Assembly (NCBI GenBank): GCA_946699065.1
Contig: CAMPDV010000014.1
Coordinates: forward strand, 558,001 to 622,000
Source of the DNA: Loxodes magnus
Taxonomy: Eukaryota; Ciliophora; Karyorelictea; Loxodida; Loxodidae
Reading direction: 5' to 3'
DNA length: 64,000 nucleotides
This document shows, one piece after another, positions 38,059-52,013 of the stretch; position 1 is the first letter of the stretch, and the number at the start of each line of letters is the position of its first letter. Made by a program: the position numbers and the translations under genes. Under the pieces are notes generated by a model. The model worked only from the letters and a program-made list of their open reading frames with translations, did no database searches and was not told the origin of the DNA.

Positions 38059-40539
38059 ATGATTTCGACTCCTATTCTTAATATTCAGTTGTCTTCATAA
38101 ATCAATGATTCTTAGTTAAGTGATAAGAATGGAGTGCCATACAGTTATCAAAATCCTTTCTCATTGTTTTCAGGAAATAATCTCCTTGTAAGTAGATCTG
38201 ATGTTCTTTCGGGAATCTCTATTCCAAGTACTAGAAATTTAAATAAATAAGCCATTAAGAGAAGACTTACTATAAAAAATATAGGAAAAACTAGGAACGC
38301 TTAAGAAAGAATTTCATAAGAATCATTGAGATTTATAGGAGTTTCTGAATAATTATACAAGAAAATCTAGAAACTTGAAAAATTACGCTTTTTACACTGT
38401 TTTTATATCCTCATATGTACCGTTATTTGTGAAGAAATTTTATTCTATAAAAGGGGATAATTAGAATGACATGTGATTATTATCGTTAACCTATTGAGAT
38501 TAATTTGCTTATTGCAAACTGTTTTTATGCTTTACAAATATATTTAGCTTGCTTAAGCTAAAATAAAATCAAAAAATATCAAAAAGTATTTGGGAAATGA
38601 ACATGGTAAAGTGCTATTTTGAGATTTATGCGGTATTATTTGAAATGGATTTTTAGTAGGATGCTTTATTCCTCCTTTTATTGAGGGTTTCAATCAGGAA
38701 AATATTTTTGAAAAGAATCAGGGCCTCAAATGCTTTATTACTCTAATTCATTTATGGAGAATCATATAATTCAGTAGCTTCGTAAAATATTAATCACCAT
38801 TAAATACTTGTAAGGCAAGGCTTTTTGCATCACTGAGTAAAATTTGAATAAACGATTCTATTCTTATAAAATCTTGGTTTTGAAGCAATTCTTTAAACAC
38901 TTTCAAAATATTTCTATTCTTTATAGCAATTTTAAGCTACATTTTGGTAATAACTGAGAGGAATATTAAAACAATTAGGCATTTTTAAGAGCAGCCTTAA
39001 CTTGAATCATATGATAAATCGATCTACCTTATTTTTATAACTGCTTTTTGTATAGGCTATGGAGATTACGTACCTGGAACAGATTTAGGAAGATTAGTTG
39101 CCTTCTGAGCTGCTTTAGGAGGCACTCTCACAGTGGCTCTTGTAATACGAGTGTTTCATTAATCAATGTCTTTAAGCGTAAAACAGTAGCATGTAATAAC
39201 TTTTTTGCTAAGCGATTAATTATTAAAAAGAGAAAAAAACTTGGTAGCTTTATGCTTTTAGAGAGCTTGAAGACTTAATCAAGCAAAATAGAAGTCGATG
39301 TAAGCTTTAATTATAGAAATGAAATTTTAATGGGAATTAATCCAAAAATTATTAGAAGAAAGCAGATAAAATCCGAGAGGAAAATGCTAGATGCAATTAA
39401 TTAATGAAAAATCCTTAAAAAGTAAATCCTTACTTCAGTACTCAATCATATCGGTTTATTAAGAAATATAATGAGAGCATTAGAAATAATTCTAAATACT
39501 TCTAGCTACAGATAAATTGCATTGAAAAAGTAGAACAAATTTTAGATTAACTTAAGTCAAAGCAAGATAAAGTTGCCTAGATCTAATCATTGACTAGCTC
39601 ATAGTCTACTTTATAGACAGAACTTAAATAAAAATCAAATAGTATAAGGGCTTAACATGAGAAGTTAAAGTAGAACATACTGACAAGTATTAGTCAAAAC
39701 TCTAAAATTAAAAGAAAATATCTTGACTTTGCAGGTAAGGCTCCTATATAGATAATAATATAAACAATGATAATTTTCAAACTTAAATTTCTATGAAAAC
39801 TGAAGGCGAAGAAAGTGAGTCATAAGAAACATCTAATGCATTCTCTATTCAATTTTAAGAGTCTAGAAAAGTTGATTTCGTTCTATAAGAAAATAAATAG
39901 GAAAACTCTAAGCAAAATGATTCGCTTGAATCAGAGGAAATCCAGGAAATTATTTCAAAGGCTACAGCTATAAAAAACAATTAGCTAGGAAAACAAAAAA
40001 ATGAAGTTTAGACTGAAGCTAAATACAAGATTAAGAGAAAAAATCTAATTAAATCTTCAGATAATTAAACTAAAAATAAAAGAGATCTCATTATTACATG
40101 TAAATAAGATAATATTTAAGAGCAAGAATCTCCAAGTTCGAAAAAAATTAAGTTTTCCATTTAAAAAGTTGAAAGCTTAATTACTGAAAACAAAATAGCT
40201 AACTGCTAAAAATTCATACCCAATCAAACCAAAAATATCAGTCAAAGTACTTCAAAAGAAATATAACCAAATAATAAAAGTCGAGGATAAAATTCTAAAT
40301 TTAAGCAAATCATTTTAAATGAAATAACGGATAATTCATAAGAAGATATTATAGTCGATGTTAAGTATTTTGACGAATTTAAGAATTCTAAACATTTAGA
40401 GATTTAAAAAATGGATTAGATAAGCCAAAATCTTAAATAATTAGATAGCAAAATAGGAGAAGATTATATAAACCTAAAAAAAATAATTAATAATATAAGA
40501 ACTAAAATAAATTCTTAGAAAAATACAGCGAGAAAATGA
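38059..40539 (+). CDS. small-conductance calcium-activated potassium (SK) channel
   Basis: The spliced product is 809 aa. The N-terminal 100 residues are cytosolic and Ser/Asn-rich. Six membrane helices follow, with the selectivity filter GYGD at 333-336 between S5 and S6. After S6 comes the SK calmodulin-binding domain: HVITFLLSDQLLKREKNL matches the family's HVHNFMMDTQLTKRVKN, then RRKQIKSERKMLDAINQ and a coiled coil. A long charged, Gln/Ser-rich tail of about 280 residues is unusual for SK channels. Three 17-nt GT-AG introns, 39300-39316, 39422-39438 and 39735-39751, are all required: each removal moves the reading into the frame that continues the channel or its tail. TGA is the stop (40537-40539), while TGA codes for Trp in S1-S6. 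The channel should open on calcium through bound calmodulin and hyperpolarise the cell. Confidence 0.94.
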
Positions 40540-42199
40540 TTGTCATTTGATTGATTATAGAGATTATTATTTTATAATTTAATTATTTTTCAAACTTAGT
40601 TTATTATCTTACTTAAATCTGGAAATTCTTAAACTTTAAAATTTATAAATAATATGAAAGCATAGTCATTAAGCTTTGTATATTAATATTTATAAGATTA
40701 AGATTAAGCGTTCTTAAGTTTTATATACAATGCTTATAAAAAGAAAAAATTCCACTAATTATGTATTATAAATCCTAAATTTACTCAAATTATTCCTTTA
40801 GTTATATTTAACAATTTTTTTAGAGGTTTCATTTAATTAGTTTTCAAACTTATAAGAGCATATACCTAGTTTATTAAGAAATTTTCATAATTAATTTCTA
40901 TTTTTTGCTTTATTATAGCATCATCTTCTTTCTTAATCATAAGTAAACTAAAAATAAATTGCGCTATAAAGGGAAACTTGAGATTTAAGTATATAATTAA
41001 AAATTAATTCTCTAATGTTGCTTATTAAATAATGCTTAATCTGTCACTAAATTGTCCTTTAAAAAGCATAACAATTTGTTTTCCTTGAAAATATTAAGGA
41101 TATTTCTTTGAGACTAGAAAGGTTTTATTTGATTTACCTTGATTTTATATATAAATTTAGTATTTATAGAAGTATTAAGTTTTCATTGCTATTTACCTTA
41201 ATAAACCTACTTAATATATTAAGAAAGCATTTGATTTACTTTTACAATGTTAAATTGATAAAATTCTATCTTAATATAAAATTAAATATTAGTTATTAAG
41301 CTTTATAACAAATTAGCTTTTAAGAAATAGCAATAATCTAATGTAAAAAGTAAAATAAAATAGTAAGAGTGTAAATCCTTATCTATATCTGATTATTTAA
41401 GTCTTTTATATTTATAGTTAAAATAATACTATATAATTAGTCAAATAAAGCTGCTTATCTATAAAATTAATTAATTTGCTTCTAATTATGTTTAACTTAG
41501 AGTTTACTAACTTACTAATATTTACCTGCTCATTTTAGATTTTACATTCTTTTCTTTTTATTAATTAAATTTTAAGTATAAGTAATTTTTTAAATAAAGA
41601 CTTAGATTTTAAATGAAGCTTGCTAATGTCCACTAAACTAAAGAGATAACTTAATGTAAAATTAGTTAAAAATGATTATTGTTTTTAATTAATAAGGTAT
41701 TAATTAGTTAATTATTTTGAAATAGGTTAAAAGCTTTATGAGTTATACCTTGCTAATACTACCTTTGTTGCCTATATCTTAAATTTAATTTATTTAAAAG
41801 CTAAATGTTTTTCTAACTGATATATCAAATATATTTCACAACAGCAACTATATTTGGAGCATACCATTATGGTTTGACTTTTCTCTCAAAAAATTTGTGG
41901 ATTAGAAGATTGAGCTAATAACATACAAAATTTATAATGAAATTAAAAGAATAAAGTGTATAATAAGTTTAAAATGGCTAAAGCTCTCAAAGCATATCTG
42001 AAAGGCTTAATCGAAGTAATTTCTAACAAAATTAACTATATTAAATGATTTATTTTAGTGTAATAAGATTAAAGGGATATTTAATTAAAGTGCTCTTAGT
42101 AGAAGTTTTAAAATTCAATTACTTATTTAATTAAAGCGAATCGTTTCGGTAACAAATAAAGGTTTGGAATAAATTGAAAAGTAGGCTTTATAATTCAAA
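40540..42199. other. AT-rich spacer
   Basis: I see no recognisable gene. It lies between the K+ channel stop and the transporter start. Confidence 0.5.
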
Positions 42200-43672
42200 A
42201 TGTCAGAATTAAAGTATAAAGGAATTGATTAAAAGCATAAGAAGTCGGAAGAACATTAAAGTCCAGAAAAAGAAGTAGAAAATGGAGAAGAATAATCACT
42301 TTTAAAAAAATAGGATGAAGAGGTTTAATAGTAAAACGCTCTCACAACTATCTATGATTCAAGAGGTTTTGGAGCTTTTCATTGAATTTAATTAGTGTTT
42401 AACGGATTAAGAATTATGTCCTTTTATATTCTAGTTACAGCTATTTCTTTTATTGAAGTTATTCTGGCAAGGATTTGAATTTTGAGTCCAAGCTAATTAG
42501 CATGAATTGTTTTCGTTTCTTATTTAGCATACGGATTTGGGTGTTTAATTGCAGGACCTCTCACTGATCATTATGGAAGAAAATGGCCAAATTTTCTTGC
42601 TACTTTTCTAATATCCTTTTTCGGAATTCTAAGTGCCTTTGCATATGGATACCATTCTTTTGTTCTAACATACTTTTTCTGTGCTATGGGCTGTGGAATG
42701 TGTAATCCTATTACTGTTATCATCAATTCGGAGTTTTCAACTAGTAGCACTAGAGGATGAATGCTTGCAACTTTAGAGATGTGTGCAGGCATTGGCTATG
42801 TCTTTGGGTGTTTCTTGGGGATATTTTTACTTCCAACAATTTAGGATGCACATTGGAGACTTTATCTCTTTATCTGTTGGAGTATTTTTATTATTCCTCT
42901 CATAGGAGGAATAACAGTAGTACCTGAATCACACTTATTTTTATTCGATTAAAGTAAGTACTAAGAGTGTATTGAAGTTGTCAATTATATTTTCAAATTC
43001 AACGGACACCCAGCCTTAACTGATGAAGAAGAGAAAATCATTAAATTGGAGAAAGTTGATAAAAAAGAATCTAATTACAATTGAAGAGAAATCTTCTCTG
43101 ATGAACTTAAAATTGGAACAATAATTCAATGACTTCATTGGTATACATATAGCGCTGTTGGTTTAGGAACTGCCTATGTTTTACCAACCATTTTAGAGAA
43201 TTAGAAGCATCTAGTCTTGAAAGATATGGTAGAAGACGCGACTTTTGCAAGCTTTTTCTTATTGGGAGCCTTTATTTATGAGTTATTCGTAGTGCAATAT
43301 AGTAGAATATGGGGTATTCGGCTACATTTTCTCGCTCTTACATTCTTTACTTATTGCACTATAGTGTTACCTGTAAGCTCAACGTTTTTCCTATGGAGTA
43401 TTGGAGGAATAAATTTTACATGCGAAGTAATTTGCGTATTTTTGGGTAACTATGCTAACGAATATTATCCAACTAGAATAAGAGGCAGCGGAATTTCTTT
43501 CTGCTAAATTTGGTTGGCTGTTGGTTCTATAATGGGTCCTTTCGTAGGAGTTTCTTTATCTGAAACAAACATTACCTTTTTCTGGACTTTGAACTTTTTA
43601 ACGGCAGCAATTGCAACTATCGCTGCTTTCGGACTTACCATAGAAACAAAAGATAGAAAATTAGATTTTTGA
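42200..43672 (+). CDS. major facilitator superfamily transporter (SV2/organic-ion type)
   Basis: The 490-aa, intron-free product has a polar N-terminus of about 55 residues followed by twelve predicted membrane helices. The loop after helix 2 carries GPLTDHYGRKW, the MFS signature. Near helix 10, NEYYPTRIRGSGISFC matches the YPTxxRxxG motif of the sugar/organic-ion and SV2-like branch. The central loop (about residues 255-300) is charged (TDEEEKIIKLEKVDKKE). It probably moves a small organic solute with protons or ions across the plasma membrane or a vacuole; the substrate is not deducible. TAA/TAG are read as Gln and TGA as Trp (for example ARIWIL, LAWIVF, RGWMLA). The stop is TGA 43670-43672, right after ETKDRKLDF. 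Confidence 0.94.
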
Positions 43673-46151
43673 TCGGACATTTGCTATTTTCTTAAACTTT
43701 CGATTATTAATTTTGGATTTTATATTCCTTCTCCTCAAATAAAATTAAAGAGTTAATTTTTCTCCCTTTCTTCTCTAATTTCTATTATACTTCAAATAAA
43801 TTTTCGATTTTTCATTTATTTAGAATTAGATAGGCTTATTCTTTTATTAATTCCTTATTTATACGTTTAATTCATAATTAAGCTTCTTCTTTTAAATAGT
43901 TATATTTTCTTCAATAAACGTTGGCTAAATTTATATAGTTCCTTTTCTAAGCTATAATTAAACATTAATATCATTTTTAATTAAATTTTTAATTTCTCAA
44001 GAACTCTTTTTGCTTGATACAGCTAATAGAGCATTTTCATAATTAATTATTAAGGCTGCTTCTAAATTAAATTTTATAATTAATTCCTTATGCAGGCTTA
44101 TTCTGAGTAATTTACTTGTTATAGGATTGCTAGGTTGAGCTTTGATAATTTTAGTTGAAACAAGTTTATTTTTGCAGTTTTTAGTTTTAGTTTGTTTTGA
44201 AAATTTTTGATTAAAGTTATTTATATTTGAATATTTTTAAGCAATAATACATATTTTTTGATTATCCTTTTAAATTAAGAAAGATACCAATTAAAAGGAT
44301 TGTGAGATGGAAAGACACTTTATCATAGCTATATAATTATGTATTTTCATGGTTATTACTTAACATATCAATCTGTTTCTCATCCAATTCTGATGCTAGT
44401 AATTTAATTTTCCATAACCACATTAGTTGACTATGCAAAGGTAGATTAAACCTATAAAAAGCATATATCTTTCCTTTAAAGCTTATTAATAAACTTTAAT
44501 ATTTTACTAAAAGAGATAGCTAATATATAGCTCACTAATATGAGGATCTATTATATTAATATAATATAAACAAAATAATTAGCATTAATAATAACCAAAT
44601 AACTATAAGATCTATAGTAGAAGATGCTAAAATTAATACTTATATAATAGAATTTCTTAATAATCTATGAAATTTAATAGTATAATGCTATTCTTATTTA
44701 ATAATTAAGGATATATTCAATATCTATATTCCCATTAAGACTCATTTCTCTCTTTAACTATTAATTGGATACTTCATAGCTTCTTAGTTTTAATATTAAT
44801 TAGCTTAAAAGAATCTTAAAAGGAGTATCTTAGTTTAATTAAAATGATTATCCTTTTTCTACTTTTAAATTATTAGATTGTACAATTATTATTAAATAGA
44901 AGGAATGCTGCTGGAGAGTATAATAAAAGTAGAAAAAGTGAATAGGTTATTTCTAAAGCTTATAGGCTAAGAGGGTTATTAGTTTATACTAAACATAAAT
45001 CCATAAAGAGAGAATGTACTAAAGTAAAAGCACTTAGCTACTATAAATTAGGTTATATAGATAATGAGTTTTATGAATAGCAACTAAGAACTTTTCACAA
45101 TAAGTACTGATTTAATTTTAAATGAATATTATAAATAATTAAGCTCTTCTAAATAATTTAAAACTCTAATTTTGGCAATAATTAAATAAATCCACTCTCA
45201 CCTTTAACAGATATACATTTTAATTTATATCTAACCAATAATATTCATATAAATACATCTAAATCACTATGCTTGCATAATAATTTATCTTTAAAGTCAC
45301 ATCCTGCTATAACTAAGAATAAATCATATCCATTTGTATAAATTTAATTTTAAGCAGAGACAACCAAGACAAAGATAAAAATAAGTAATTGTAAAATAGA
45401 ATAAAATAAGTTCTTATAGCCTTATATTATAACTACTAAGCAAGCTATACTGCTACCCATATTCAATTTTTAAGCGTTATTCAAATCCTCTTGCATTTAA
45501 ATTAAATATACTATGCTGATAATTTTACTTTTATTCTTACAATTCTTATTTATCTATTATTTATAAGCATATCAAGCTATATAATGATAAGTTATTAAAC
45601 AGAGAAGTTATAATATTGAAATGTTTAAAGGGAAGAGCAAATACTAGATAGAAAATAAAAACTACTATATTTATTAACTAAGTAACTCAAAGCAAAAATA
45701 CTTCAATAGAGCATTACTTAATAAACCTATTTAAGCTTAATTAAATTTCATTCTTAACTAATTCAAACTTTTTTTTTCTTCGCTGATAAATATAAGTATA
45801 GTTAATTAAAAACCCTTTCTAAGTAAATGTATATGGTTAAAGCTTAAAATATTTCATTAGAAAATTAATAATTAAGCAGTGTAATTCATTAGCTAAATAT
45901 TAATCAAATAGAAAGCTAGTGCATGCTCCAAAAATTTCTTAATTGTCTAAATGAAATAATAATAATCATCTTCCTTATGCTTGCTTATTACAACGAAGAA
46001 AGTAATTTACCTAAAATTTGATGTTTGCATTTCATTATATTTTCATTAAATAGATCTATAGACTTCAGAAGATAGAGATAGTAAGAAGATAGCTAGAATA
46101 AAATAAGTTTAACAATTAATTTCTTCTACCTCTATTAATTAAAAATATAAA
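43673..46151. other. AT-rich spacer with one possible gene
   Basis: Apart from the ambiguous minus-strand coding patch near 44.0-44.6 kb, I recognise nothing. The stretch 44.7-46.15 kb shows no clear coding. Confidence 0.4.
44040..44600 (-). CDS. possible minus-strand gene, frame unresolved
   Basis: The G+C content rises and two overlapping minus-strand frames look coding. One contains an ATG at 44423 and reads MWLWKIKLLASELDEKQIDM, ending at a TGA near 44,045. The other reads DPHISELYISYLFQQNIKVY across the upstream half. A small intron could join them. No family is recognised and the boundaries are approximate. Confidence 0.3.
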
Positions 46152-49100
46152 ATGAAGAAATTTATACTAACTTTAGTATTCTTAATATGTCTTCAATCCC
46201 TTTCATGAAGTTTTCAAATTAATATTGGAATTATAACTAGTAAAGCTACAAATCAGCATCTACTTAATTTTACTAAAGAGCAAGTTAGATTGGAATTTTA
46301 GCTTGATTTCCATATTTAAGAGTAAAGCCTTAGTTCATAGTATTAATCTTATGAAGTTATAGATAATTGAAGAAATAATTTAACGAATCTTATTGTCATT
46401 GATATTACTTAGACTTAGGTTTTTAGCTTTTCTATATCAAGTGCTTGCAAAAAACTTAGAGTTGTGCATTTAATTGTAGGAGAGTATGTATTTTCCTTTT
46501 AAGATTTGATGGAAACTAATTAGGCTTATAAGTAAGAAACGAAAGCTATCACTGCTTTATTTAAATATTTCTAGTGAAAGCGCTTTGGAATTATTTCCAG
46601 TTAATACCAGGCTTTAAAATATGATATTTTGGATTTTTAAGAGTATGACTTAGCCTTTTCTTGAATTTTAAACGAAGACAAGCCTTTATAACAAATTTAA
46701 TTAGAAATTACTTCTAAAATAAAAACCTCAGGTGTAAGTTTATTTGTGCTTAACGGGAAATCTGAGCCTAAGCAAAAATTTCACATAGTTTGTAGAAATA
46801 ACGAGATTGAATAAAAGAGGCTATTAGTGAATATTCACCTAGTCAGCTTTATAAGATATTTATATAAAATAATTGAAAGAATAAAATATTGCTGATGGGA
46901 TACTTATGATTGGATCTGGGCTGTTTGAAAACTTATATTAGGAAATTTGATATTTTCTACATAAGCTTCTAGTGCTCTATTAAAGGATTGTATTATAGCA
47001 TATGTAAGACACTATAAATATCGCTGAAATATTTTATAAAAGAGCTGAAGAGTAATAAAGCAAGGTGCTGTATAAACTGTTTAATTCTCAGAAAAATTAG
47101 ATTATACAAATAGGAACAATCAATACAACTTCCCTAGAAATAATTTGCTCTGAAGAAGTATCTTTCTTCACTGGTTCTTAAGTAAAGCCAAACGATTAAA
47201 AAGTTCCTCTGTAAGTAGCATATGAAAATAGTTTGTAAAGCAGTAGTGGATCAGATTCCATTTTTTCTGTAATTTAGGCAGCTGAGCTAGCTTTTATGTT
47301 AGTAAATTAAAAAATAGATTTTCTAAAGCATTACTAAATAGAATATACTGGCTATAGTAGTAAGCTTAATGTTACTTGAGATTAGGAATATCATAACTTT
47401 GATATTAGTGTGTTGGGTCCTTATTCTTCAGTCTAAACTGAAGTTTTATTATAATTTTTTAAAGAGAATAATATTGATATACCAACCATTGGAGGAACAG
47501 CATAAAGTCCAGCTTTTTCAAATAAATAACTTTACCCAACTTATTCACGTGTCATTCCTCCACATGATAAAATAGCTATACTTGGAATAGAATTTGCAAA
47601 GCACTTTAAATGAAAAAAAATTGCTATTATACATGGTAATGATTAATGGGGAAGATCTCTTGCAGCTACTGCCCTTTAATAGGCTTAATAATAAAATATT
47701 GAGGTATTAAATCCAGAAGATATGAGAGAATATGCTTAACAAATCTAAATGAGAAAAGAAGAAGAGTGAAAACCTTAGATTCGGGCTCTTTTTAATAGTG
47801 GAGCTAAAATAGTTTATTGCTTCTGCCTAACGCAAGATGTGTATGAATTCATTTTTCCTTATCTTTATGAACTTGGTATAAGAAAAGGAGATTTAGTATG
47901 AATTGCTTTTTCTTGGCTTGATTAAGATTATATTAAAGTACTACAGCTTGAACTTTAACAAAAAATCTTAGAAGTAATATCAGGTTCTATTTCCTTTTCG
48001 CTCTCTTCCTTTAGTGGAGAGTTTGGCTAATAAATATTTGATTTACATAAATAAACTTACAATTAAGTTCCATATTATTTAGCAGCTTACAATTTTGATG
48101 CTTCTTGACTAATGTTCAATGCTATCCAAGCTTCCATATAAAATGAATAAGACTACGATAATCATATCATACTTAATCACCTTATAAGAACGACTTAAGT
48201 CTAAGGATGTACCGGACTTCTTAAAATTTAGGAAACGACAAATGATCCCAAATATATAAATTATGACATTATAAACTTAGACAATAACTATAAATGGTCT
48301 ATTGTGAAAGTTGGGAAATATTGCTTTACTTGCTCAACTTAGTTTATCTTCGAATCTAAAATCACATGAAGTGACGGAACTTAAAATGTTCCAAATGATT
48401 TTCAGAAAGATCTGGATTGTCCATTTAGAAAGCGTTAGGTATAAAGATTTACTAATGGTAAGCTTCTTAGCTCCGCTATCATATGAATCTTTGTACTGAT
48501 TGTCTGAATATTTGCAGTTCTAGGATATAAACTTTAGGCAGCAAATGCAATATAATAAGTAATGCAATAAGTATAAATGAGCTCTGAAGATTATATTTGG
48601 TTTTTCTGTTTCTTTATTGAGTAATGCTAACTAATTGCGATTGGGCCCAGCTTTGACATAATCCATGAGACAATGTATGAATTCTTTATAAACTACGAAA
48701 TCAATATTTATAATATAATTCACTGGGGTACTAAAACATATTCCACAATGCTTTACGCATGCTGCATTGCCATCTTTGTATGAATAGCTTATATAGCTGT
48801 TATTTTTCTTAGGCTTGAAGAAAAATATCCAAGAGCCTAATTAGCTAGAATTTCTACTTAAAGCGCTTTCACCTTAATACCTATTTTTTCTCAGATATCT
48901 CTAGTCCCAATACTTTATATATTACTTGATATATATATATGTACAGAGGCTGTTGATTTTAATTAGGATGGAATTCTCACCTTTAAAGAAAGCTTTTTTA
49001 ACAGAAATTGCAATTAGTTATGTTGGAGAGGGGAACATTAGCAACTCATAAGCGTGGTTAGCTTCTTTTTGCTATTATATACAACTACACTATCTCTATT

Positions 49101-50640
49101 AAGGAATTTTATTTAGACATGAGATGGAAGCCACATTAAAAAGTCAGCTTCTTTTATAATGTTTAATACTATAGCATTTTCCCTCTTTGTTGCAATACGT
49201 AAAACTATATCCAATGAGTCAATATATGGGCTTGTGTTTTAAATCGTTCTCCTTTGCTATTCAATCCTGTTTTTTAAGATAAAGCCTATAAATTATAAAA
49301 GAGCATATGCTGTTTAGCTTGTATGGCTGCTTCAAATTCATTATATAGTAGGCCTCACTAACATAAGCTATCTACTTTAAGATTAATTTAGTGGCAGATT
49401 TTGAATAGTAATATTAGTGGTTGGTTCTCTAATAATTTTAGCTATAGGGTGATATTTATTTGTAAGCAAATATAGTGATTTGCTATATATTAAGCTGGAT
49501 AGCGATTTTCATATCTACAAGCTTGGACTAAAGCCTTTTGCTAAAATTTCAATTTAAGAATTGTAGATTTAAAATCCAATTCAAAGGAACTAGATCCTTC
49601 CTGGTAATAAAGATTAAGCAGCTTAATATTATGGCTAAGTTCCAGAAAGCCTCGCTTCGTGTGTTTAAAAGGATACTTAAAAGGATCTTAATATGCAAAT
49701 GTTTGAAAACTTCAAAGAAATTTTAAAATAGATGAATCCTAATTAAATTCCATCTGAGAGATCAAATAAAGAAACATTCGCTTAAAATAAACTAAGGGAT
49801 AATGATATGACTTTAGATCAAAGCATTGAAGTTGATCAGATTTTCTCATAAAGGCAAGTAATTTCTTCTAAGTAAGTTAATTTAAGTTTAGGAATCCAGA
49901 GGAGTAAAAGATTTAATAGAGTGATTTTAAAAATCAAAATATCGATAGAAAGGAAGAAAAAATAGGGCTAGCTGAAAAAATAGAAAAGGAACTTAAAATC
50001 GTCATTGAACCTGAAATAAAAAAACAGAAAAGTACTCTATTTAACATTACTGAATACTTAGAAAATCAAGAATCATAAGAAGAAAACTAAGAGTCAGATT
50101 AAGAAGGTGAAGAAGAAAAATAATTTAAACAAACTGAAGGAAATTAAGTATCAATAGAGGAAGAAGAACAAGAACAAGAAGAAGAAGAAGAAAAGGAAGA
50201 AGAAGTTGAATTATTATAAGAAAGTTAAGAAATTTAAGAAAGTGAAGGATAATTTCAAGCTACTAGTTAATAATCAGATGAAGGTATAAAAGTGTTTAGT
50301 TAAGAAATCACTCAAGATAACGACTAATTCAGTCATCTTGTGAGCAACCTTTAATCTACTGACAGAGAACGAATGAGTCTTGTTTATGAAAAAGAACTAG
50401 AAAATAGAGCAAGCTCAGAAATTTATCTTGCTTATACTGGCTATAAAATTTAATAACCAAAGAGTAATTTTAAAAAAAAGTAATTCCCTATTCAGAATTT
50501 TCCCTCCTATTGAAACTATATAAGAAATACAAAACTTTGAAGTAATGTGCACTGACGAAGAATAAAAGCAAATAGGAAAAGATACGTTTTAGAGTGAAAA
50601 CTAAAATCTAGATGAAAATGACATATTACAAGACTTTTAA
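46152..50640 (+). CDS. large receptor: ANF/periplasmic-type ligand-binding domain plus about nine membrane spans
   Basis: The product is near 1,480 aa. A signal peptide (MKKFILTLVFLICLQSLSWS) leads into a bilobed extracellular domain to about 48,330. It has receptor-family-type segments such as NIADGILMIGSG and, in a second lobe or repeat, PTIGGTAQSPAFSNKQLYPTYSR and IAIIHGNDQWG, like class C GPCR and natriuretic-receptor ligand domains. A short Cys-rich link and about nine membrane helices follow (48,440-49,460), with a canonical EF-hand loop DFNQDGILTFKE (48955-48990) between two of them. The cytosolic tail is acidic, with Glu runs. Likely introns are 49872-49891 (20 nt) and 50480-50495 (16 nt). 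Near 46,725 the frame moves by +1 with no GT-AG intron. If the last intron is spliced there is no TGA for 900 bases; if not, TGA 50511-50513 ends it. Confidence 0.82.
48955..48990 (+). other. EF-hand calcium-binding loop inside the receptor
   Basis: The twelve residues DFNQDGILTFKE fit the canonical loop: Asp1, Asn3, Asp5, Gly6, Ile7, Thr9 and Glu12. It lies between two membrane helices, followed by a Cys-rich stretch (NRNCNQLCWRGEH), so it is probably outside the membrane core. Confidence 0.7.
50141..50230 (+). repeat. GAA-rich tract coding Glu/Gln run
   Basis: A purine-rich GAA/CAA run encodes an acidic Glu/Gln run in the receptor tail (EEEEQEQEEEEEKEEEVE). Such tracts change length easily by replication slippage. 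Confidence 0.75.
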
Positions 50641-51959
50641 TGTGCTTAATAAATTTTTTCTTCTTAGTTTTATTCCCATAAAATCAAAACTTTTTCTATT
50701 TCCACTTTTATATTCCATCCAAGCGCAATTTAAAAATAACTTAAACTAAAAATACAAATAATAAAGAAGTCAATTACATTTACTTAAGGTATTGCATTAT
50801 AAATTAACTCTTTAAAATTCGATTTTCTTTATCTGATTATGTTTAATTAAACAACAGCTTGCTAGTTATAAAAAATAAAAACAATTATAAATAAGATAAT
50901 TTTAAGCTAAGACAGAGATATTCTGATTTAGTTAGATTATTAATTAAGGAAATAATTTAGATGTTTAAATTAAATTAGTTATAAAGATTATTTATTAAAA
51001 GATTTAAATTTCTTATAATTTTAGGTATAAGTTAAATAATAATTATATCTGAAGATTTTGTTTAAAAAATTATTGCTTTATTATTATTTGTTGGCTATAA
51101 ATCTAAATATCATAAAGAAATATTTATTTAATAACTTATCTAAATTGAATAGGCAATATAATAGATAAGTCTTATAAATTATAACTAGATTCTATCTTTT
51201 AAATTTTATTTTTAATCTAAATAAAATTTATTTATTAATGAGCTTTACGAATTTATAGCTATAATAGGCTATGGTAAATTATTTCATCATAGAATTAATT
51301 CTAAATTCTAGATTAAAGACGCAAAAATTTATTAAAAATTAAGCAAATTTATTTATTGCAAATCCGAACAAATTTTAGATTTTTTAATTATAGTTATAAA
51401 AATCATCGCATAACAATAAAGTCTAGCAGCATGCTTTAGAAGTTAGTCAATTTAGCCTTATCATATATTAAAAGCTCCAAGTTAAAAATAAATAAATAAA
51501 TAAAAAATAGCTTAGTTAGTTTACTATAACTATTAATTAATTTTTAAATGATGTTGTAAAATCATTTTTATATAACAACAAAATGAAAGAAAAAATTTAA
51601 TTATTTTCTGCTTCTGAGATTTTTTAAAATTTATATTTAAACAAGAAATATTTTAAAAAGGTAAATTTAGATTAGAATAATATAAAATTTGAATGTTTTT
51701 TAACTTCAATCAATAGTCATTCTCAACATATAATCTTCAACACTTTACAACTTCCAATCATCTTGAGATTTTTTTTCTTACTATTCTTCTTTGTAATCAA
51801 TTCTTAAGGTGGATTGTTATTCATTAATGTCAGGTATTTTATTTTAGAATTCACTGCTAGTGATATAATTAATCTAGTTACTTTCTTAATTTTCTTACTC
51901 ATTTACATTTTTAAATTAAAGCACGTTAGATGCTTAATTTATTATTACGTAAGGCTATT
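50641..51959. other. AT-rich spacer
   Basis: I see no recognised gene. The plus-strand frame of the receptor tail stays free of TGA through most of it, but its composition becomes that of spacer after about 50,740. Confidence 0.45.
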
Positions 51960-52013
51960 TCACTTGATCTTCGTAAGCTTCTTGAACATTAATTTCTAAA
52001 TTTTAATTTGTAT